From Paraburkholderia aromaticivorans (GTDB lineage Bacteria; Pseudomonadota; Gammaproteobacteria; Burkholderiales; Burkholderiaceae): DNA of 64,000 bases. The position numbers were made by a program, and so were the translations under genes. The notes beneath the pieces were generated by a model. The model was given only the letters and a program-made list of their open reading frames with translations. It did not search any database and had not been told where the DNA came from. Below, piece after piece: positions 39,697 through 50,171 of this stretch (the first letter of the stretch is position 1; the number at the start of each line of letters is the position of its first letter). The stretch is from positions 1,302,001 through 1,366,000 of the forward strand of contig NZ_CP051516.1 in NCBI RefSeq assembly GCF_012689525.1, in the 5' to 3' direction.

Positions 39697-40041
39697 ATGC
39701 TACCTGTCCGCCCGCTCAAATCCATTCTGGCCGTGACCATTGCAGCCTCGCTGACCACGGTCTTTGCCGTGTCGACCGCTTGTGCTGCGTCGGCCAGTGC
39801 GCGCAAGCCGGTGATTCTCGACTCGCAGAACGGCATCAATGACGGCCAGAGCGGTACCGTGCTGCAGACCGCGCCGCTTTCGCATCAGCCGATCGTCGAA
39901 GCGCAGCCCATCGCGACGCCGGCCGAACTGGCGCCGAATTCGTCGATCCCGATCGTCGTTGCGCCCTATATCCCGTTGCCCGCGGGCGGAGGTACGTTGC
40001 CGCCGCGACCGCAGCCGCGTCCAGCGCCTCGGCCGCAATAG
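39697..40041 (+). CDS. Secreted Pro-rich hypothetical protein
   Basis: A 114-residue protein with a signal peptide (basic PVRPLK, hydrophobic stretch about 9-28, probable cleavage near ACAASA at 29-34). The mature part has no domain I recognise and ends in a Pro/Arg-rich tail (PPRPQPRPAPRPQ) that could associate with a cell-wall or outer-membrane component. No clear operon partner. Coding potential is supported by the signal peptide and by codon use, but the function is unknown. Confidence 0.68.
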   Translation: MLPVRPLKSILAVTIAASLTTVFAVSTACAASASARKPVILDSQNGINDGQSGTVLQTAPLSHQPIVEAQPIATPAELAPNSSIPIVVAPYIPLPAGGGTLPPRPQPRPAPRPQ

Positions 40042-40387
40042 GCGCTTGCGGCGCGACCACTCCGAGCAGTTCTTTTCCATCTCCGTCGATGCTTCGGTGA
40101 GCGGCTAGTCCGCCGCCGGGTGGATGCTTGCGCGAGTACGCCTGCGATTGACGCAGCCCCGCCTTACTCGCCGGCGACTGCAGCGCGTGACAGCTGGCCG
40201 TGAGCACAGCCACGAGATCGACGACTTACGCGCCGACATGTCGCGTGCGCCATTGGGGTTTGGGCGCATGGCGCGGGCGAAACCGTCCGACGACAATCAT
40301 CGCGCGCGGTCTCTCGCCAGCGACTCGGGCCACATATCAAGCCCGGCACGACCGCATCGAACGAAAAACAGAATAAGGAGACATCGA
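40042..40387 (+). other. 346-base interval without a recognised feature
   Basis: The frame of the following gene is open upstream to 40124, but that extension lacks family likeness and would bury the signal peptide. AATAAGGAGACATCGA just before 40388 is the ribosome-binding site. I see no riboswitch or terminator that I can name. Confidence 0.5.
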
Positions 40388-41428
40388 ATGCCGACTCACT
40401 GGATGCGACAGGCCGCCGGCGCCTGCGTCACGCTGCTTGCGCTGGCTGCGCTGCCTGGCGCTGTGCTCGCCAAAGACACACCGGAAAAACCCGCGTTGAC
40501 GATGGCCGTCGGAGGCCTGCCGGGCCTCTACTATCTGCCGGTGCTCGCCGCGCAACAGTTGGGCTACTTCAAGGACGAAGGCCTCGACGTCACGCTCGAG
40601 GATTTCGCGGGCGGATCGAAAGCACTGGAAGCGGTCGTAGGCGGCAGCGCCGACGTCGGCGCCGGCGCATTCGAGCACACGCTGTTCATGCAGGAGAAAG
40701 GACAGCATTACCGGGCGTTCGCGTTGATGGGGCGCGCGCCGCAAATCGTCGTCGCGGTGCTGAAATCGAAGGTCGATCAGCTCAAGACTCTGGCGGACTT
40801 CAAAGGCGCGAAAGTCGGCGTGAGCGCGCCGGGTTCGTCGACGGATCTCGTGCTCACCGTGGCTTTGCGCAAAGCAGGCGTGCAGCGCAACGAGATTTCT
40901 GCGATCGGCGTGGGCAGCGGCGCCTCCGTGCTCGCCGCGGTAAGCGGCGGCCAGATCGACGCGCTCTCCAACGTCGATCCGATGATGACCAAGCTGGCGC
41001 GCAGCGGCGCGATCAAGGTGCTGGTCGACACACGCACGGTGAAGGGCACGCAGGAGGTGTTCGGCGGAACGATGCCGGCGGCGACGCTGTATGCCTCGGA
41101 CAATTTCATCCAGAAGTATCCGAAGACGACGCAGGCGCTCGCCAATGCGATCGTGCGCGCGGATCACTGGCTGCAGACCGCGAGCGATGCCGATTTGCTG
41201 AAGATGGTGCCGCCGGCCTATCTGCTCAACGACTCGGCGCTCTATGTGGAGGCTTTCCACAACGTGCGCGACGCTTATTCGCCCGACGGCTTGATGCCTG
41301 CTGACGGCCCCGCGACCTCGTTGCGCGCATTGTCTTCGTTCGATAACCGGTTCGATCCGAAAAAGATCGACCTGAACGCGACCTATACCAACGACTTCGC
41401 CCGCAAGGCTGCGGCACAGCTCAAGTAG
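40388..41428 (+). CDS. ABC transporter substrate-binding protein, NitT/TauT (SsuA/THI5) type
   Basis: A 346-residue periplasmic binding protein with a signal peptide (residues 1-28, cleavage after AVLA). The family pattern is seen in LPGLYYLPVLAAQQLGYFKDEGLDV, followed by GGSKALEAVVGGSADVGAG (residues 76-94) and FKGAKVGVSAPGS. Such proteins bind sulfonates, nitrate, taurine, thiamine precursors or aromatic acids. AAGGAGACATCGA precedes the ATG. No permease or ATPase gene is next to it, so its transporter must be encoded elsewhere or it is an orphan receptor. Confidence 0.88.
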   Translation: MPTHWMRQAAGACVTLLALAALPGAVLAKDTPEKPALTMAVGGLPGLYYLPVLAAQQLGYFKDEGLDVTLEDFAGGSKALEAVVGGSADVGAGAFEHTLFMQEKGQHYRAFALMGRAPQIVVAVLKSKVDQLKTLADFKGAKVGVSAPGSSTDLVLTVALRKAGVQRNEISAIGVGSGASVLAAVSGGQIDALSNVDPMMTKLARSGAIKVLVDTRTVKGTQEVFGGTMPAATLYASDNFIQKYPKTTQALANAIVRADHWLQTASDADLLKMVPPAYLLNDSALYVEAFHNVRDAYSPDGLMPADGPATSLRALSSFDNRFDPKKIDLNATYTNDFARKAAAQLK

Positions 41429-41563
41429 GCGGCGGCCTGGGCTGACTGAGCAACCCGACCGGCCGCGCGCGTCGTGCGCTCGTGGCCGGTGAGACCGCTC
41501 ACCCGACTCGGTGAGCTACGGGCGCTCACAGCACACTAAAGCTCGCAGCCCACCACAAGAAAC

Positions 41564-42409
41564 TCAGTCGCCGCGATACTCCACCTTAAACTGCGCGGCC
41601 TTGTCTTCGCCAAGCGCCTTGACGAGCCAGGGCATCTGGTCCTTCAGCGTTTTTGCCAGCGTATACGGCGGGTTCAGAATGAACATGCCGCTGCCGAAAA
41701 GTCCAAAACCATCCTCTGGCGGATTGCTGACAGTCAGGCTCACGTGCAGCCAGTTCCGCTCCTGCAATTTCTTCAATTGATCGGGGAAGCGCTGCGATTC
41801 AGGGCGCCTCACCTGCGGATACCAGACGGCATACGTGCCGGTCGGAAAACGCTTCAGGCATTCTTCGACGCTGCGCAGCGTGCGCGTGTAGTCACGCTTG
41901 TCCTCATACGACGGATCGAGTAGCACCAACGCCCGGCGTGGGGCCGGCGGCAACAAGGCGAGGATGCCGTCGAAGCCGTCGCCCGCATACAGCATCGCGC
42001 GGCGGCCCGCGTCACGGAAATTGTGGCGCAGCACGTCGATTTCAGTGGTGTGCAGTTCGAACAGGCGCATGCGGTCCTGTTCGCGCATCTGCCGCCACGC
42101 GATATACGGCGAGCCGGGATAGAAACGTAACTGGCCGTCCGGATTGAGCGCGCTCACTTCGTCGACGTAGTCGGCGAACATCGACGGCAGATCGTTACGC
42201 TCCCACAGTTTGGCAATGCCGGTCTGGAACTCGCCGGTTTTGGTCGCGTAACCTTCCTTCAGCGAATAGACGCCGGCGCCCGCATGCGTGTCGATATACC
42301 AGTAGGACTTGTCCTTCTGGCCAAGGTAGCGCAGAAGCTGCAACACGACGGCGTGTTTCAGAACGTCGGCGTGATTGCCTGCATGAAAGGCGTGGCGGTA
42401 GCTGAGCAT
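41564..42409 (-). CDS. rlmJ: 23S rRNA (adenine(2030)-N6)-methyltransferase RlmJ
   Basis: A 281-residue SAM-dependent methyltransferase that modifies A2030 of 23S rRNA. It begins MLSYRHAFHAGNHADVLKH, nearly identical to the E. coli RlmJ start, with the SAM loop DTHAGAGVY and the catalytic-type LLDPSYE in place of NPPY. The ATG at 42409 is preferred to the in-frame start at 42610 because of this N-terminus; no clear Shine-Dalgarno is visible. It is convergent with the substrate-binding protein gene. Confidence 0.93.
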   Translation of the reverse strand: MLSYRHAFHAGNHADVLKHAVVLQLLRYLGQKDKSYWYIDTHAGAGVYSLKEGYATKTGEFQTGIAKLWERNDLPSMFADYVDEVSALNPDGQLRFYPGSPYIAWRQMREQDRMRLFELHTTEIDVLRHNFRDAGRRAMLYAGDGFDGILALLPPAPRRALVLLDPSYEDKRDYTRTLRSVEECLKRFPTGTYAVWYPQVRRPESQRFPDQLKKLQERNWLHVSLTVSNPPEDGFGLFGSGMFILNPPYTLAKTLKDQMPWLVKALGEDKAAQFKVEYRGD

Positions 42410-42633
42410 GATGAGGAGACGCTGAAAGAGGGCGTGCCGCTCCAGGGCGGATTCGGCGATGCGGATGCAATGCGGCTGCACAAGGGGCATACGGCGCCGC
42501 TGTGCAGCGCGGTCGCGTATTGTACGCGACGCCGCGTTGCGCACCGTGCTTTGCAGTGAGTTCCGCGCGTAACCCGGCCACGGCCATGGCCGCGATGCCG
42601 CCACGGCCATGTTACGCGGTCACGCGGGTCCGG

Positions 42634-43605
42634 TCAGTCGTGCGCGTCGCCGATAATCTCCTCGATTCGCGTTTTGATCTCCGGCGTGATCCGCTCGGCC
42701 ACGTCGGCGGACTTCATGTTCTCGCCGATCTGTTCGACCCGCGACGCACCCGTAATCACCGTACTGACATTCGGATTCTTCAGAATCCAGCCAATGGCGA
42801 GTTGACCGATCGTGCAGCCTAACTCGTCCGCCACTTTGCCGAGCTTGCCGACCACGTTGTTCTTGCCCGCGTCGGTGACCTGCTTGCGCAGCCAGTCGTA
42901 GCCTTGCAATTGCGCGCGGCTGTCGGCCGGCACGCCGTCACGGTATTTACCGGTCAGCAAACCGGACGCGAGCGGACTCCACGTAGTCAGCCCGAGGCCG
43001 ATGTCCTCGTAAAGCCGCTTGTATTCGTCCTCGACGCGCTTGCGGTGGAACAGGTTGTACTGCGGCTGCTCCATGACCGGCTTGTGCAGATGATGCCGCT
43101 CCGCGATGTCATAAGCGGCGCGGATTTCATCGGCGCTCCATTCGGACGTGCCCCAGTACAGCGCCTTGCCGCGAGTGATCATGTCGCTCATGGCCCAGAC
43201 GGTCTCCTCCACCGGCGTGTTCGGGTCCGGACGATGACAGAACACCAGATCGACATAGTCGAGCTGCAGCCGTTTGAGCGACGCGTCGATCGCGTTCAGC
43301 AAATATTTGCGGTTCAGCGTGTGGTATTGGTTCGGCGCTTCCGCGAGTCCCCAGAAGAATTTCGTCGACACCACATAGCTCACGCGCGGCCACGCCAGTT
43401 CCTTGAGCGCCTGGCCCATGATTTCTTCGGATTTGCCGCCGGCATACACCTCGGCGTTGTCGAAGAAGTTGACTCCCGCGTCGCGCGCGGCCGCGAGCGA
43501 TTCGCGCGCTGCGTGGGTGTCCACCTGATTGCCGTAGGTGACCCACGAGCCGATGGACAGTTCGCTGACTTGCAGGCCGGAACGGCCCAGACGTCGATAA
43601 TTCAT
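42634..43605 (-). CDS. Aldo/keto reductase, Kv-beta/YghZ-like
   Basis: A 323-residue NADPH-dependent aldo/keto reductase. The catalytic tetrad is visible as Asp49 and Tyr54 ([11 protein letters not shown]), Lys82 (VSTKFFW) and His124 (LVFCHRPD). The sequence ([28 protein letters not shown]) matches the potassium-channel-beta-like subgroup including E. coli YghZ, which reduces methylglyoxal and other aldehydes. AAGGAGGCATGC precedes the ATG. It is divergent from bdhA. Confidence 0.92.
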   Translation of the reverse strand: MNYRRLGRSGLQVSELSIGSWVTYGNQVDTHAARESLAAARDAGVNFFDNAEVYAGGKSEEIMGQALKELAWPRVSYVVSTKFFWGLAEAPNQYHTLNRKYLLNAIDASLKRLQLDYVDLVFCHRPDPNTPVEETVWAMSDMITRGKALYWGTSEWSADEIRAAYDIAERHHLHKPVMEQPQYNLFHRKRVEDEYKRLYEDIGLGLTTWSPLASGLLTGKYRDGVPADSRAQLQGYDWLRKQVTDAGKNNVVGKLGKVADELGCTIGQLAIGWILKNPNVSTVITGASRVEQIGENMKSADVAERITPEIKTRIEEIIGDAHD

Positions 43606-43827
43606 GCATGCCTCCTTGTTGGTGATGCCACCGGAATCCTGCCGAAACGTCCAGTTTAAAGAGATACGCTTCGATGCGCAGTTTACCGATGCAGTTCACG
43701 CGGTTCATGCACAATAGCAGCGTTGGCCGCAGTGCAGCATTCAGCCAGACGGCCTATGCCGTTTGGCTGACTTCACGCCGCCCGCGGCCCGTGGTCTCAT
43801 TGCTCATCAACTGCATGGAGGTTCTGG

Positions 43828-44625
43828 ATGTCGTCAACGAACACGAATCTGAATGGCAAAGTTGCGGTAGTTACCGGCGCCGCAAGCGGCATCGGCAAGC
43901 AGATTGCGCTGACTCTTTCCGCGGCGGGCGCGGCAGTCGCGATCGCCGACCTGAATCAGGACGGCGCGAACGCCGTCGCTGAAGAAATCAAAAAGGGCGG
44001 CGGCAAGGCGATCGGCGTGGCGATGGACGTCACGAACGAAGACGCCGTCAATCAGGGCATCGACAAAGTGGCAGCGGAACTCGGCTCGGTCGATATTCTT
44101 ATTTCCAACGCCGGCATTCAGATCGTCAATCCGATCGAAAACTATTCGTTTTCGGATTGGAAGAAGATGCAGGCGATTCACGTGGACGGCGCATTCCTGA
44201 CCACCAAGGCCGCGCTCAAGCACATGTACAAGGACGATCGCGGCGGCATCGTGATCTACATGGGCTCGGTCCACTCGCACGAAGCGTCGCCGCTCAAATC
44301 GGCTTATGTCACGGCCAAGCACGCACTGCTGGGCCTCTCGCGCGTACTCGCCAAAGAAGGCGCAAAGCACAACGTGCGCTCGCATGTCGTGTGTCCGGGT
44401 TTCGTGCGCACGCCGCTCGTCGACAAGCAGATTCCCGAGCAGGCCAAGGAACTGGGCATCAGCGAGGAAGACGTGGTCAAGCGCGTCATGCTGGGCGGCA
44501 CGGTCGACGGTGTCTTCACCACGGTGGAAGACGTCGCGCAAACGGTGCTGTTCCTGTCCACCTTCCCGACGGCGGCGCTGACCGGCCAGTCCTTTATTGT
44601 GAGCCACGGCTGGTACATGCAATAA
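43828..44625 (+). CDS. bdhA: 3-hydroxybutyrate dehydrogenase
   Basis: A 265-residue short-chain dehydrogenase that oxidises (R)-3-hydroxybutyrate to acetoacetate with NAD, in polyhydroxybutyrate turnover. The Rossmann motif TGAASGIG is at residues 16-23, and the catalytic residues are Ser147, Tyr160 and Lys164 (YVTAK). The [14 protein letters not shown] and [15 protein letters not shown] segments match 3-hydroxybutyrate dehydrogenases. GGAGGTTCTGG precedes the ATG. It is followed after 10 bases by a patatin-like gene, apparently an operon. Confidence 0.93.
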   Translation: MSSTNTNLNGKVAVVTGAASGIGKQIALTLSAAGAAVAIADLNQDGANAVAEEIKKGGGKAIGVAMDVTNEDAVNQGIDKVAAELGSVDILISNAGIQIVNPIENYSFSDWKKMQAIHVDGAFLTTKAALKHMYKDDRGGIVIYMGSVHSHEASPLKSAYVTAKHALLGLSRVLAKEGAKHNVRSHVVCPGFVRTPLVDKQIPEQAKELGISEEDVVKRVMLGGTVDGVFTTVEDVAQTVLFLSTFPTAALTGQSFIVSHGWYMQ

Positions 44626-44635
44626 GGAGGTGCCT

Positions 44636-45874
44636 ATGGCGCAACGCAATCTCAAGCGGGCGCGCGTCGGCGCGCCCGGCGACGGGGAAGGCGAGGGCGC
44701 CGGTCCGGCGCCCTCCGCGCATCTCGGCCGGCACCTCCATTTGCCCAACTACGAAACCGTCGCCTTGATGCTGCAAGGCGGTGGCGCATTGGGCGCCTAT
44801 CAGGCCGGTGTCTTTCAGGGACTTTACGAAGCAGGCATCAAGCCGAACTGGCTGGCCGGCATTTCGATCGGCGCGTTGAATACGGCGATCATTGCCGGCA
44901 ATCCGCCCGAAAAGCGGGTTGAACGGCTGCTGCAATTCTGGGAGACGATCTGCCAACCGGCCTTCGGGCCGCCGTTGCCCGCATTTATCGAGCACGCTTT
45001 CTTCAATTCCAGCGACGCCGTGCGCAAGGCCTTTACGGCAACGCAGGCAATGGGCGCCATCGTCGAAGGGCAGAAGGGCTTTTTCGTGCCGCGCTTTCCA
45101 CCGCCGTTGCCCACTGTGTCCGGGCCGCCGCAACTGGCCAGCTATTACGACACCACGCCGTTGAAGGCCACGCTCGAAGCGTTCTGCGATTTCGACCGGA
45201 TCAATTCGAAGGAAACGCGCGTCTCGGTGGGGGCGGTCAATTGCGGCACGGGGAATTTTGCGTACTTCGATAACACGCACACAACGCTCAGGCCCGAGCA
45301 TTTCATGGCGTCAGGCGCGTTGCCGCCCGGCTTCGCGGCGGTCGAGATCGACGGTCAGTACTACTGGGACGGTGGTTTGATGTCGAACACGCCGCTCTAT
45401 GAGGTGATCCAGTCCACGCCGCGTCGCGACACGCTCGCCTTCCAGGTCGATCTCTGGAGCGCGATCGGACCGGTGCCGGACAACATCACCGACGTGCAAG
45501 GGCGCATGAAAGACATTCAGTATTCGAGCCGCACGCGTCTCGTGACCGATATGCTGCAACGGTCGCAGCGTTTCCGCCATGTGTTGCGCGAGGTGCTGGA
45601 TCGCGTGCCGTCCGATCAGCGTGACGACCCGTGGTGCAAGTTGGCCGAGGATCTGTCGTGTTCGAAGCGCTACAACGTGGTCCATCTGATCTACCGGCAC
45701 AAGGAGTACGAAGGGCACTACAAGGACTTTCAGTTCGGCCTGTCGACAATGCGTGAACACTGGCAAAGTGGTCTGGAGGACATCCGCCATTCGCTCGCGC
45801 ACCCCGATTGGTTCGACATGCCGGATAACGACGCGGGCTTTGTCACGCATGATATCCATCGGGATGCGCGCTGA
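44636..45874 (+). CDS. Patatin-like phospholipase (DUF3734 type)
   Basis: A 412-residue patatin-domain lipase. The oxyanion segment LQGGGALGAYQAG (47-59), the nucleophile Ser77 in GISIGA, and the catalytic Asp245 in WDGGLMSN form the Ser-Asp dyad. The C-terminal part matches DUF3734. The ATG at 44636 follows AAGGAGGTGCCT. It follows bdhA by 10 bases; in Legionella pneumophila a patatin gene (patD) is likewise in an operon with bdhA, suggesting a shared role in lipid and polyhydroxybutyrate metabolism. No signal peptide is seen. Confidence 0.9.
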   Translation: MAQRNLKRARVGAPGDGEGEGAGPAPSAHLGRHLHLPNYETVALMLQGGGALGAYQAGVFQGLYEAGIKPNWLAGISIGALNTAIIAGNPPEKRVERLLQFWETICQPAFGPPLPAFIEHAFFNSSDAVRKAFTATQAMGAIVEGQKGFFVPRFPPPLPTVSGPPQLASYYDTTPLKATLEAFCDFDRINSKETRVSVGAVNCGTGNFAYFDNTHTTLRPEHFMASGALPPGFAAVEIDGQYYWDGGLMSNTPLYEVIQSTPRRDTLAFQVDLWSAIGPVPDNITDVQGRMKDIQYSSRTRLVTDMLQRSQRFRHVLREVLDRVPSDQRDDPWCKLAEDLSCSKRYNVVHLIYRHKEYEGHYKDFQFGLSTMREHWQSGLEDIRHSLAHPDWFDMPDNDAGFVTHDIHRDAR

Positions 45875-46008
45875 AAGAGCCACGAGTCTGAGTAGCGCGT
45901 GACCGAAGTGGGTCGCGGCAATTGTGGCAGTCCTTGCTGTACCGAAAGCGGCTTTGTTCGAGCAACAAGCAACAAGCAGGTTGCAAACTGCAATCGGGCC
46001 GCAAACAA

Positions 46009-46036
46009 AAACGGCGCCCTAAAAAGGGCGCCGTTT
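46009..46036. terminator. Bidirectional terminator
   Basis: AAACGGCGCCCT (46009-46020) pairs with AGGGCGCCGTTT (46025-46036) around AAAA. It separates the convergent patatin and aminotransferase genes. Confidence 0.85.
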
Positions 46037-46090
46037 CCACAACCAGTCCCAGCAGAGCGCGTGCAATGAATGCCCGCGCCCGCCAATACC

Positions 46091-47290
46091 TTACTTCAAC
46101 ACGTGAGCGACCGCGTTGGCCACTACGTCGAGGTTGCGCGTATTCAGCGCAGCCACGCAGATGCGGCCCGTTCCTACGGCGTAGATACCAAACTCTTCAC
46201 GCAGACGGTCCACTTGCGGCGCCGTCAGACCCGAGTACGAGAACATGCCACGCTGCGCGTTCACGAAGCTGAAATCGCGATCCACGCCGCTCGCCTTCAG
46301 GCGTTCGACCAGACCATTGCGCATGGCGCGAATACGGTCACGCATTTCGGCCAATTCGGATTCCCACGTGGCGCGCAGTTCCGGCGACGCGAGCACGGCC
46401 GCGACCACCGAACCGCCATGCGTCGGCGGGTTCGAGTAGTTCGTGCGGATCACGCGCTTGAGTTGCGACAACACGCGAGCGGCTTCTTCCTTGCTTGCCG
46501 TGATGACGGACAGCGCGCCGACGCGCTCGCCGTACAGCGAGAACGACTTCGAGAACGACGACGACACGAACACGTTCAGTTCCGACGCAGCGAACAGACG
46601 CACGGCTGCAGCGTCCGCTTCGATGTTGTCGCCGAAACCTTGATAAGCGATGTCGAGGAACGGCACCAGATTGCGCGCCTTGACGACTTCGACAACCTGC
46701 TTCCATTGCTCGATGCTCAGGTCCACGCCGGTCGGGTTGTGGCAGCACGCGTGCAGCACGACGACGGTGCCTGCTGCGTAGCTGTTCAGCGCGCTCAACA
46801 TGGCGTCGAAATTCACGCCGTGGGTGTGCGCGTCGTAGTACGGGTACGACACGACTTCGAAGCCTGCGCTTTCGAACAGCGCACGGTGGTTTTCCCAGCT
46901 CGGATCGCTGATCGCGACCTTCGCGTTCGGGTTCAGGCGCTTCAGGAAGTCCGCGCCGATCTTCAGCGCACCCGTGCCGCCCAATGCCTGCGCCGTCACG
47001 ACGCGGCCTGCCGCGATCAGCGGCGAGTCGTCGCCGAGCAGCAGGTTCTGCACGGCGGCATCGTAAGCGGCAATGCCTTCGATCGGCAGATACCCGCGCG
47101 GCAGCGCAGCTTCGACGCGAGCCTTTTCGGCGTCGCGCACGGCGCGCAGCAGCGGAATCTTGCCTTCTTCGTTGAAGTACACGCCGACGCCAAGGTTGAC
47201 CTTGGTGGTGCGCGCATCGGCGTTGAAGGCTTCGTTCAGGCCCAGAATCGGGTCGCGGGGAGCAAGTTCGACGGCGGAGAACAGAGACAT
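46091..47290 (-). CDS. tyrB: Aromatic amino acid aminotransferase (TyrB/AspC family)
   Basis: A 399-residue class I aminotransferase that transfers amino groups between aromatic or aspartate donors and 2-oxoglutarate. It begins MSLFSAVELAPRDPILGLNE and has CCHNPTGVDL and SSSFSKSFSLYGERVG containing the PLP lysine, all as in E. coli TyrB/AspC (about 397 residues). Choice between TyrB and AspC is not certain from sequence alone. The reading frame stays open to 48481 across uvrB on the other strand, but the conserved N-terminus fixes the ATG at 47290. Confidence 0.9.
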   Translation of the reverse strand: MSLFSAVELAPRDPILGLNEAFNADARTTKVNLGVGVYFNEEGKIPLLRAVRDAEKARVEAALPRGYLPIEGIAAYDAAVQNLLLGDDSPLIAAGRVVTAQALGGTGALKIGADFLKRLNPNAKVAISDPSWENHRALFESAGFEVVSYPYYDAHTHGVNFDAMLSALNSYAAGTVVVLHACCHNPTGVDLSIEQWKQVVEVVKARNLVPFLDIAYQGFGDNIEADAAAVRLFAASELNVFVSSSFSKSFSLYGERVGALSVITASKEEAARVLSQLKRVIRTNYSNPPTHGGSVVAAVLASPELRATWESELAEMRDRIRAMRNGLVERLKASGVDRDFSFVNAQRGMFSYSGLTAPQVDRLREEFGIYAVGTGRICVAALNTRNLDVVANAVAHVLK

Positions 47291-47743
47291 GATGGGTGGG
47301 CAGCAGTAGTGAGAAGAGGGCGGCTTCGATCGCGGACGGCCGGCCCAGCCGCGTCCGACGCAAAACGTGGACGCGCTGTGGGCGGCGGCGACCGAGCGCA
47401 GCTTCGCATTGTAACGAATTCGCGACCGTTTTTCGGACGCCAACGCCGCTCTTAGGGAATTTTTTGCTTGAAAAACAGGCACTCCGACATCACGTGGCAA
47501 TAGCGGCACTGCCCGCCAAGCCGTCAGGAGAAAGCCGGAAAGCGGCCCGCAGCCGGAGGAATCAGGGCTCGTTGTGGCAGTTGGGTCGCCGTTAGCCAAT
47601 GCCACGCGGCTGTGCCCAAAGGGCCACACCATTGCGTCCGAACCTACCCACGCCAACCCCCAAATCCCTACGCAGACCCGCTCGATCTCCGATTCCCGCA
47701 ACCCGTTAGAATAGTTCTTTGCCCAAGGCCCGGTGCCGCCCCC
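47291..47743. other. Intergenic region between aminotransferase and uvrB
   Basis: A 453-base gap between divergent genes. It must hold both promoters, but I see no convincing -35/-10 pair and no CTGT-N8-ACAG LexA box, although uvrB is SOS-controlled in E. coli. Confidence 0.5.
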
Positions 47744-49837
47744 ATGTCCGAACAACATCTGACTGAAGCCGAAGAAACGCTCGACGAATCCAAATTCGTC
47801 CGGTTCGAAGGCTCGCCGTTCCAGCTCTACCAGCCGTATCCGCCCGCCGGCGATCAGCCCACGGCGATCGACACGCTCGTCGAAGGCGTCGAGGACGGTC
47901 TTGCGTTCCAGACGCTGCTCGGCGTGACCGGTTCCGGCAAGACCTTCACAATGGCCAACACGATCGCGCGGCTCGGCCGCCCGGCCATCGTGTTCGCGCC
48001 GAACAAGACGCTCGCCGCGCAGCTTTATTCGGAGTTCCGCGAGTTCTTCCCGCGCAATGCGGTCGAGTACTTCGTCTCGTACTACGACTACTACCAGCCG
48101 GAAGCGTACGTGCCGCAGCGCGATCTGTTCATCGAGAAGGACTCGTCGATCAATGAGCACATCGAGCAGATGCGGCTGTCGGCCACCAAGAGTCTGATGG
48201 AGCGGCGCGACGTGGTGATCGTCGGCACGGTGTCGGCGATTTACGGTATCGGCAACCCGTCCGAATATCACAAGATGATTCTGACGCTGCGCACCGGCGA
48301 CAAGCTCGGCCAGCGCGATATCATCGCGCGGCTGATCGCCATGCAGTACAACCGCAACGAGGCCGACTTCCAGCGCGGCTCGTTCCGTGTGCGCGGCGAC
48401 ACGATCGATATCTTCCCGGCCGAGCACGCCGAGATGGCGGTGCGCATCGAGTTGTTCGACGACGAAGTCGAAACGCTGCAACTATTCGATCCGCTCACGG
48501 GCCGAGTGCGTCAGAAGATTCCACGCTTCACCGTGTATCCGTCGTCGCATTACGTGACGCCGCGCGATACCGTGGTGCGCGCGGTCGAAACGATCAAGAC
48601 CGAACTGCGCGAACGGCTCGAATTCTTTTATAGCGGCGGAAAGCTGGTTGAAGCGCAGCGGCTCGAGCAGCGCACGCGCTTCGACCTGGAAATGCTGCAG
48701 GAACTCGGCTTCTGCAAGGGCATCGAGAACTACTCGCGGCACTTCTCGGGCGCGGCGCCCGGCGAGCCGCCGCCTACCCTGGTCGACTATCTGCCGCCGG
48801 ACGCGCTCATGATGCTCGACGAGTCGCACGTGCTGATCGGCCAGTTGAACGGCATGTACAACGGCGACCGGGCGCGTAAGGAAAATCTGGTCGACTACGG
48901 TTTTCGCCTGCCGTCGGCGCTCGACAACCGGCCGCTCAAGTTCAACGAGTTCGAACGCAAGATGCGTCAGGTGGTGTTCGTGTCGGCCACGCCGGCGGAC
49001 TACGAGCAGAAGACGGCTGGGCAGGTGGCGGAGCAACTGGTGCGTCCAACCGGCCTCGTCGATCCGGAAATCGAGGTCCGCCCGGCGCGCAGCCAGGTCG
49101 ACGACGTGCTGGGCGAGATCAACGAGCGCGTCAAGGTGGGGGACCGCGTGCTGGTCACGGTCCTGACCAAACGCATGGCGGAACAGTTGACCGAGTTCCT
49201 GGCCGACCACGGCGTCAAGGTGCGTTATCTGCACAGCGACATCGACACCGTGGAGCGCGTCGAAATCATCCGCGATCTGCGTCTGGGCACCTTCGATGTG
49301 CTGGTGGGGATCAACCTGTTGCGCGAAGGGCTGGATATTCCTGAAGTGTCGCTGGTCGCGATTCTCGACGCGGACAAGGAAGGCTTTCTGCGTGCCGAGC
49401 GCTCACTGATCCAGACCATCGGCCGGGCGGCGCGGAATGTGAACGGCAAGGCGATTCTCTATGGAGACAAGATCACGGACTCGATGCGCCGCGCCATCGA
49501 CGAAACCGACCGGCGGCGCAACAAGCAGATCGCCTTCAACCTCGAGAACGGCATTACGCCGCGTGGGGTGGTCAAGCGTATTCGCGACATTATCGACGGC
49601 GTGTACAACGTCGACGACGCCCGCGCCGAACTGAAGGAACAGCAGGCACGCGCGAAATTCGAGGACATGTCCGAGAAGCAACTCGCCAAGGAACTCAAGC
49701 GCCTCGAAAAGCAGATGATGGAGCACGCCAAGAACCTCGAGTTCGAGAAGGCCGCGCAGACCCGCGACCAGCTTGCGTTGCTGCGCCAGCGCGTATTCGG
49801 CGCGAATGTCGGCGACCACGTGTCCGGCGTCGATTAA
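47744..49837 (+). CDS. uvrB: Excinuclease ABC subunit B
   Basis: A 697-residue helicase-like damage-verification subunit of nucleotide excision repair. Walker A is GVTGSGKT (residues 60-67); the damage-binding beta-hairpin region is [12 protein letters not shown]; the DESH motif of helicase motif II is in MLDESHVL; and the C-terminal UVR domain that contacts UvrC is about 645-680 ([20 protein letters not shown]). Length agrees with the family (about 670-700). The ATG at 47744 is used in preference to an open extension to 47612. Confidence 0.97.
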   Translation: MSEQHLTEAEETLDESKFVRFEGSPFQLYQPYPPAGDQPTAIDTLVEGVEDGLAFQTLLGVTGSGKTFTMANTIARLGRPAIVFAPNKTLAAQLYSEFREFFPRNAVEYFVSYYDYYQPEAYVPQRDLFIEKDSSINEHIEQMRLSATKSLMERRDVVIVGTVSAIYGIGNPSEYHKMILTLRTGDKLGQRDIIARLIAMQYNRNEADFQRGSFRVRGDTIDIFPAEHAEMAVRIELFDDEVETLQLFDPLTGRVRQKIPRFTVYPSSHYVTPRDTVVRAVETIKTELRERLEFFYSGGKLVEAQRLEQRTRFDLEMLQELGFCKGIENYSRHFSGAAPGEPPPTLVDYLPPDALMMLDESHVLIGQLNGMYNGDRARKENLVDYGFRLPSALDNRPLKFNEFERKMRQVVFVSATPADYEQKTAGQVAEQLVRPTGLVDPEIEVRPARSQVDDVLGEINERVKVGDRVLVTVLTKRMAEQLTEFLADHGVKVRYLHSDIDTVERVEIIRDLRLGTFDVLVGINLLREGLDIPEVSLVAILDADKEGFLRAERSLIQTIGRAARNVNGKAILYGDKITDSMRRAIDETDRRRNKQIAFNLENGITPRGVVKRIRDIIDGVYNVDDARAELKEQQARAKFEDMSEKQLAKELKRLEKQMMEHAKNLEFEKAAQTRDQLALLRQRVFGANVGDHVSGVD

Positions 49838-50171
49838 GTCGTCCGGCCGCTTTGGGGCGCGGCAATGCTCCGCGCCCTGTCGATCCATGCCGGGCACTCG
49901 CCCGGCATCGCATCACTTCCTTCCCAGCCCTTCCTTAAGTCCGCCTTAAGACCCTGCTGCCACAAGGCTTGGCGTGCGTTCTCATTTGTTCTCCCTTGCG
50001 ATCGATGATAAACTCGACCAATATTGAGAATGGTTCGCATTAACGTTCGTAATGCCAGCCCGCGGGCGATCAATCGCGGTCCTCAAGCGCCGCGGCCGCT
50101 GCATCGCAAGGCACGCGCGACGCACTGTTCCAATGGGTTCGATTCCAGTCTGATAAAAACAAGGAGTTTCA
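49838..50171 (+). other. uvrB-ftrA intergenic region with weak hairpin
   Basis: GGGCGCGG (49855-49862) and CCGCGCCC (49870-49877) form a stem after uvrB without a T-run. The iron-box candidate at 50025-50039 follows, then a leader of about 130 bases to ftrA in which I see no gene. Confidence 0.6.
50025..50039 (+). promoter_or_regulatory. Candidate Fur box upstream of ftrABCD
   Basis: TGAGAATGGTTCGCA; its reverse complement TGCGAACCATTCTCA matches the same pattern before bfr and bfd. It resembles the 7-1-7 Fur consensus TGATAAT-N-ATTATCA. Confidence 0.7.

Noticed and set aside
40124..40387. Upstream in-frame extension of the substrate-binding protein
   Set aside because: It would bury a clear signal peptide, and the ATG at 40388 has its own AAGGAG.
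47291..47743. SOS box for uvrB
   Set aside because: No CTGT-N8-ACAG site or close variant was found in the upstream region.
47291..48481. Long N-terminal extension of the aromatic aminotransferase
   Set aside because: It runs across uvrB on the other strand and lies before the conserved enzyme N-terminus.
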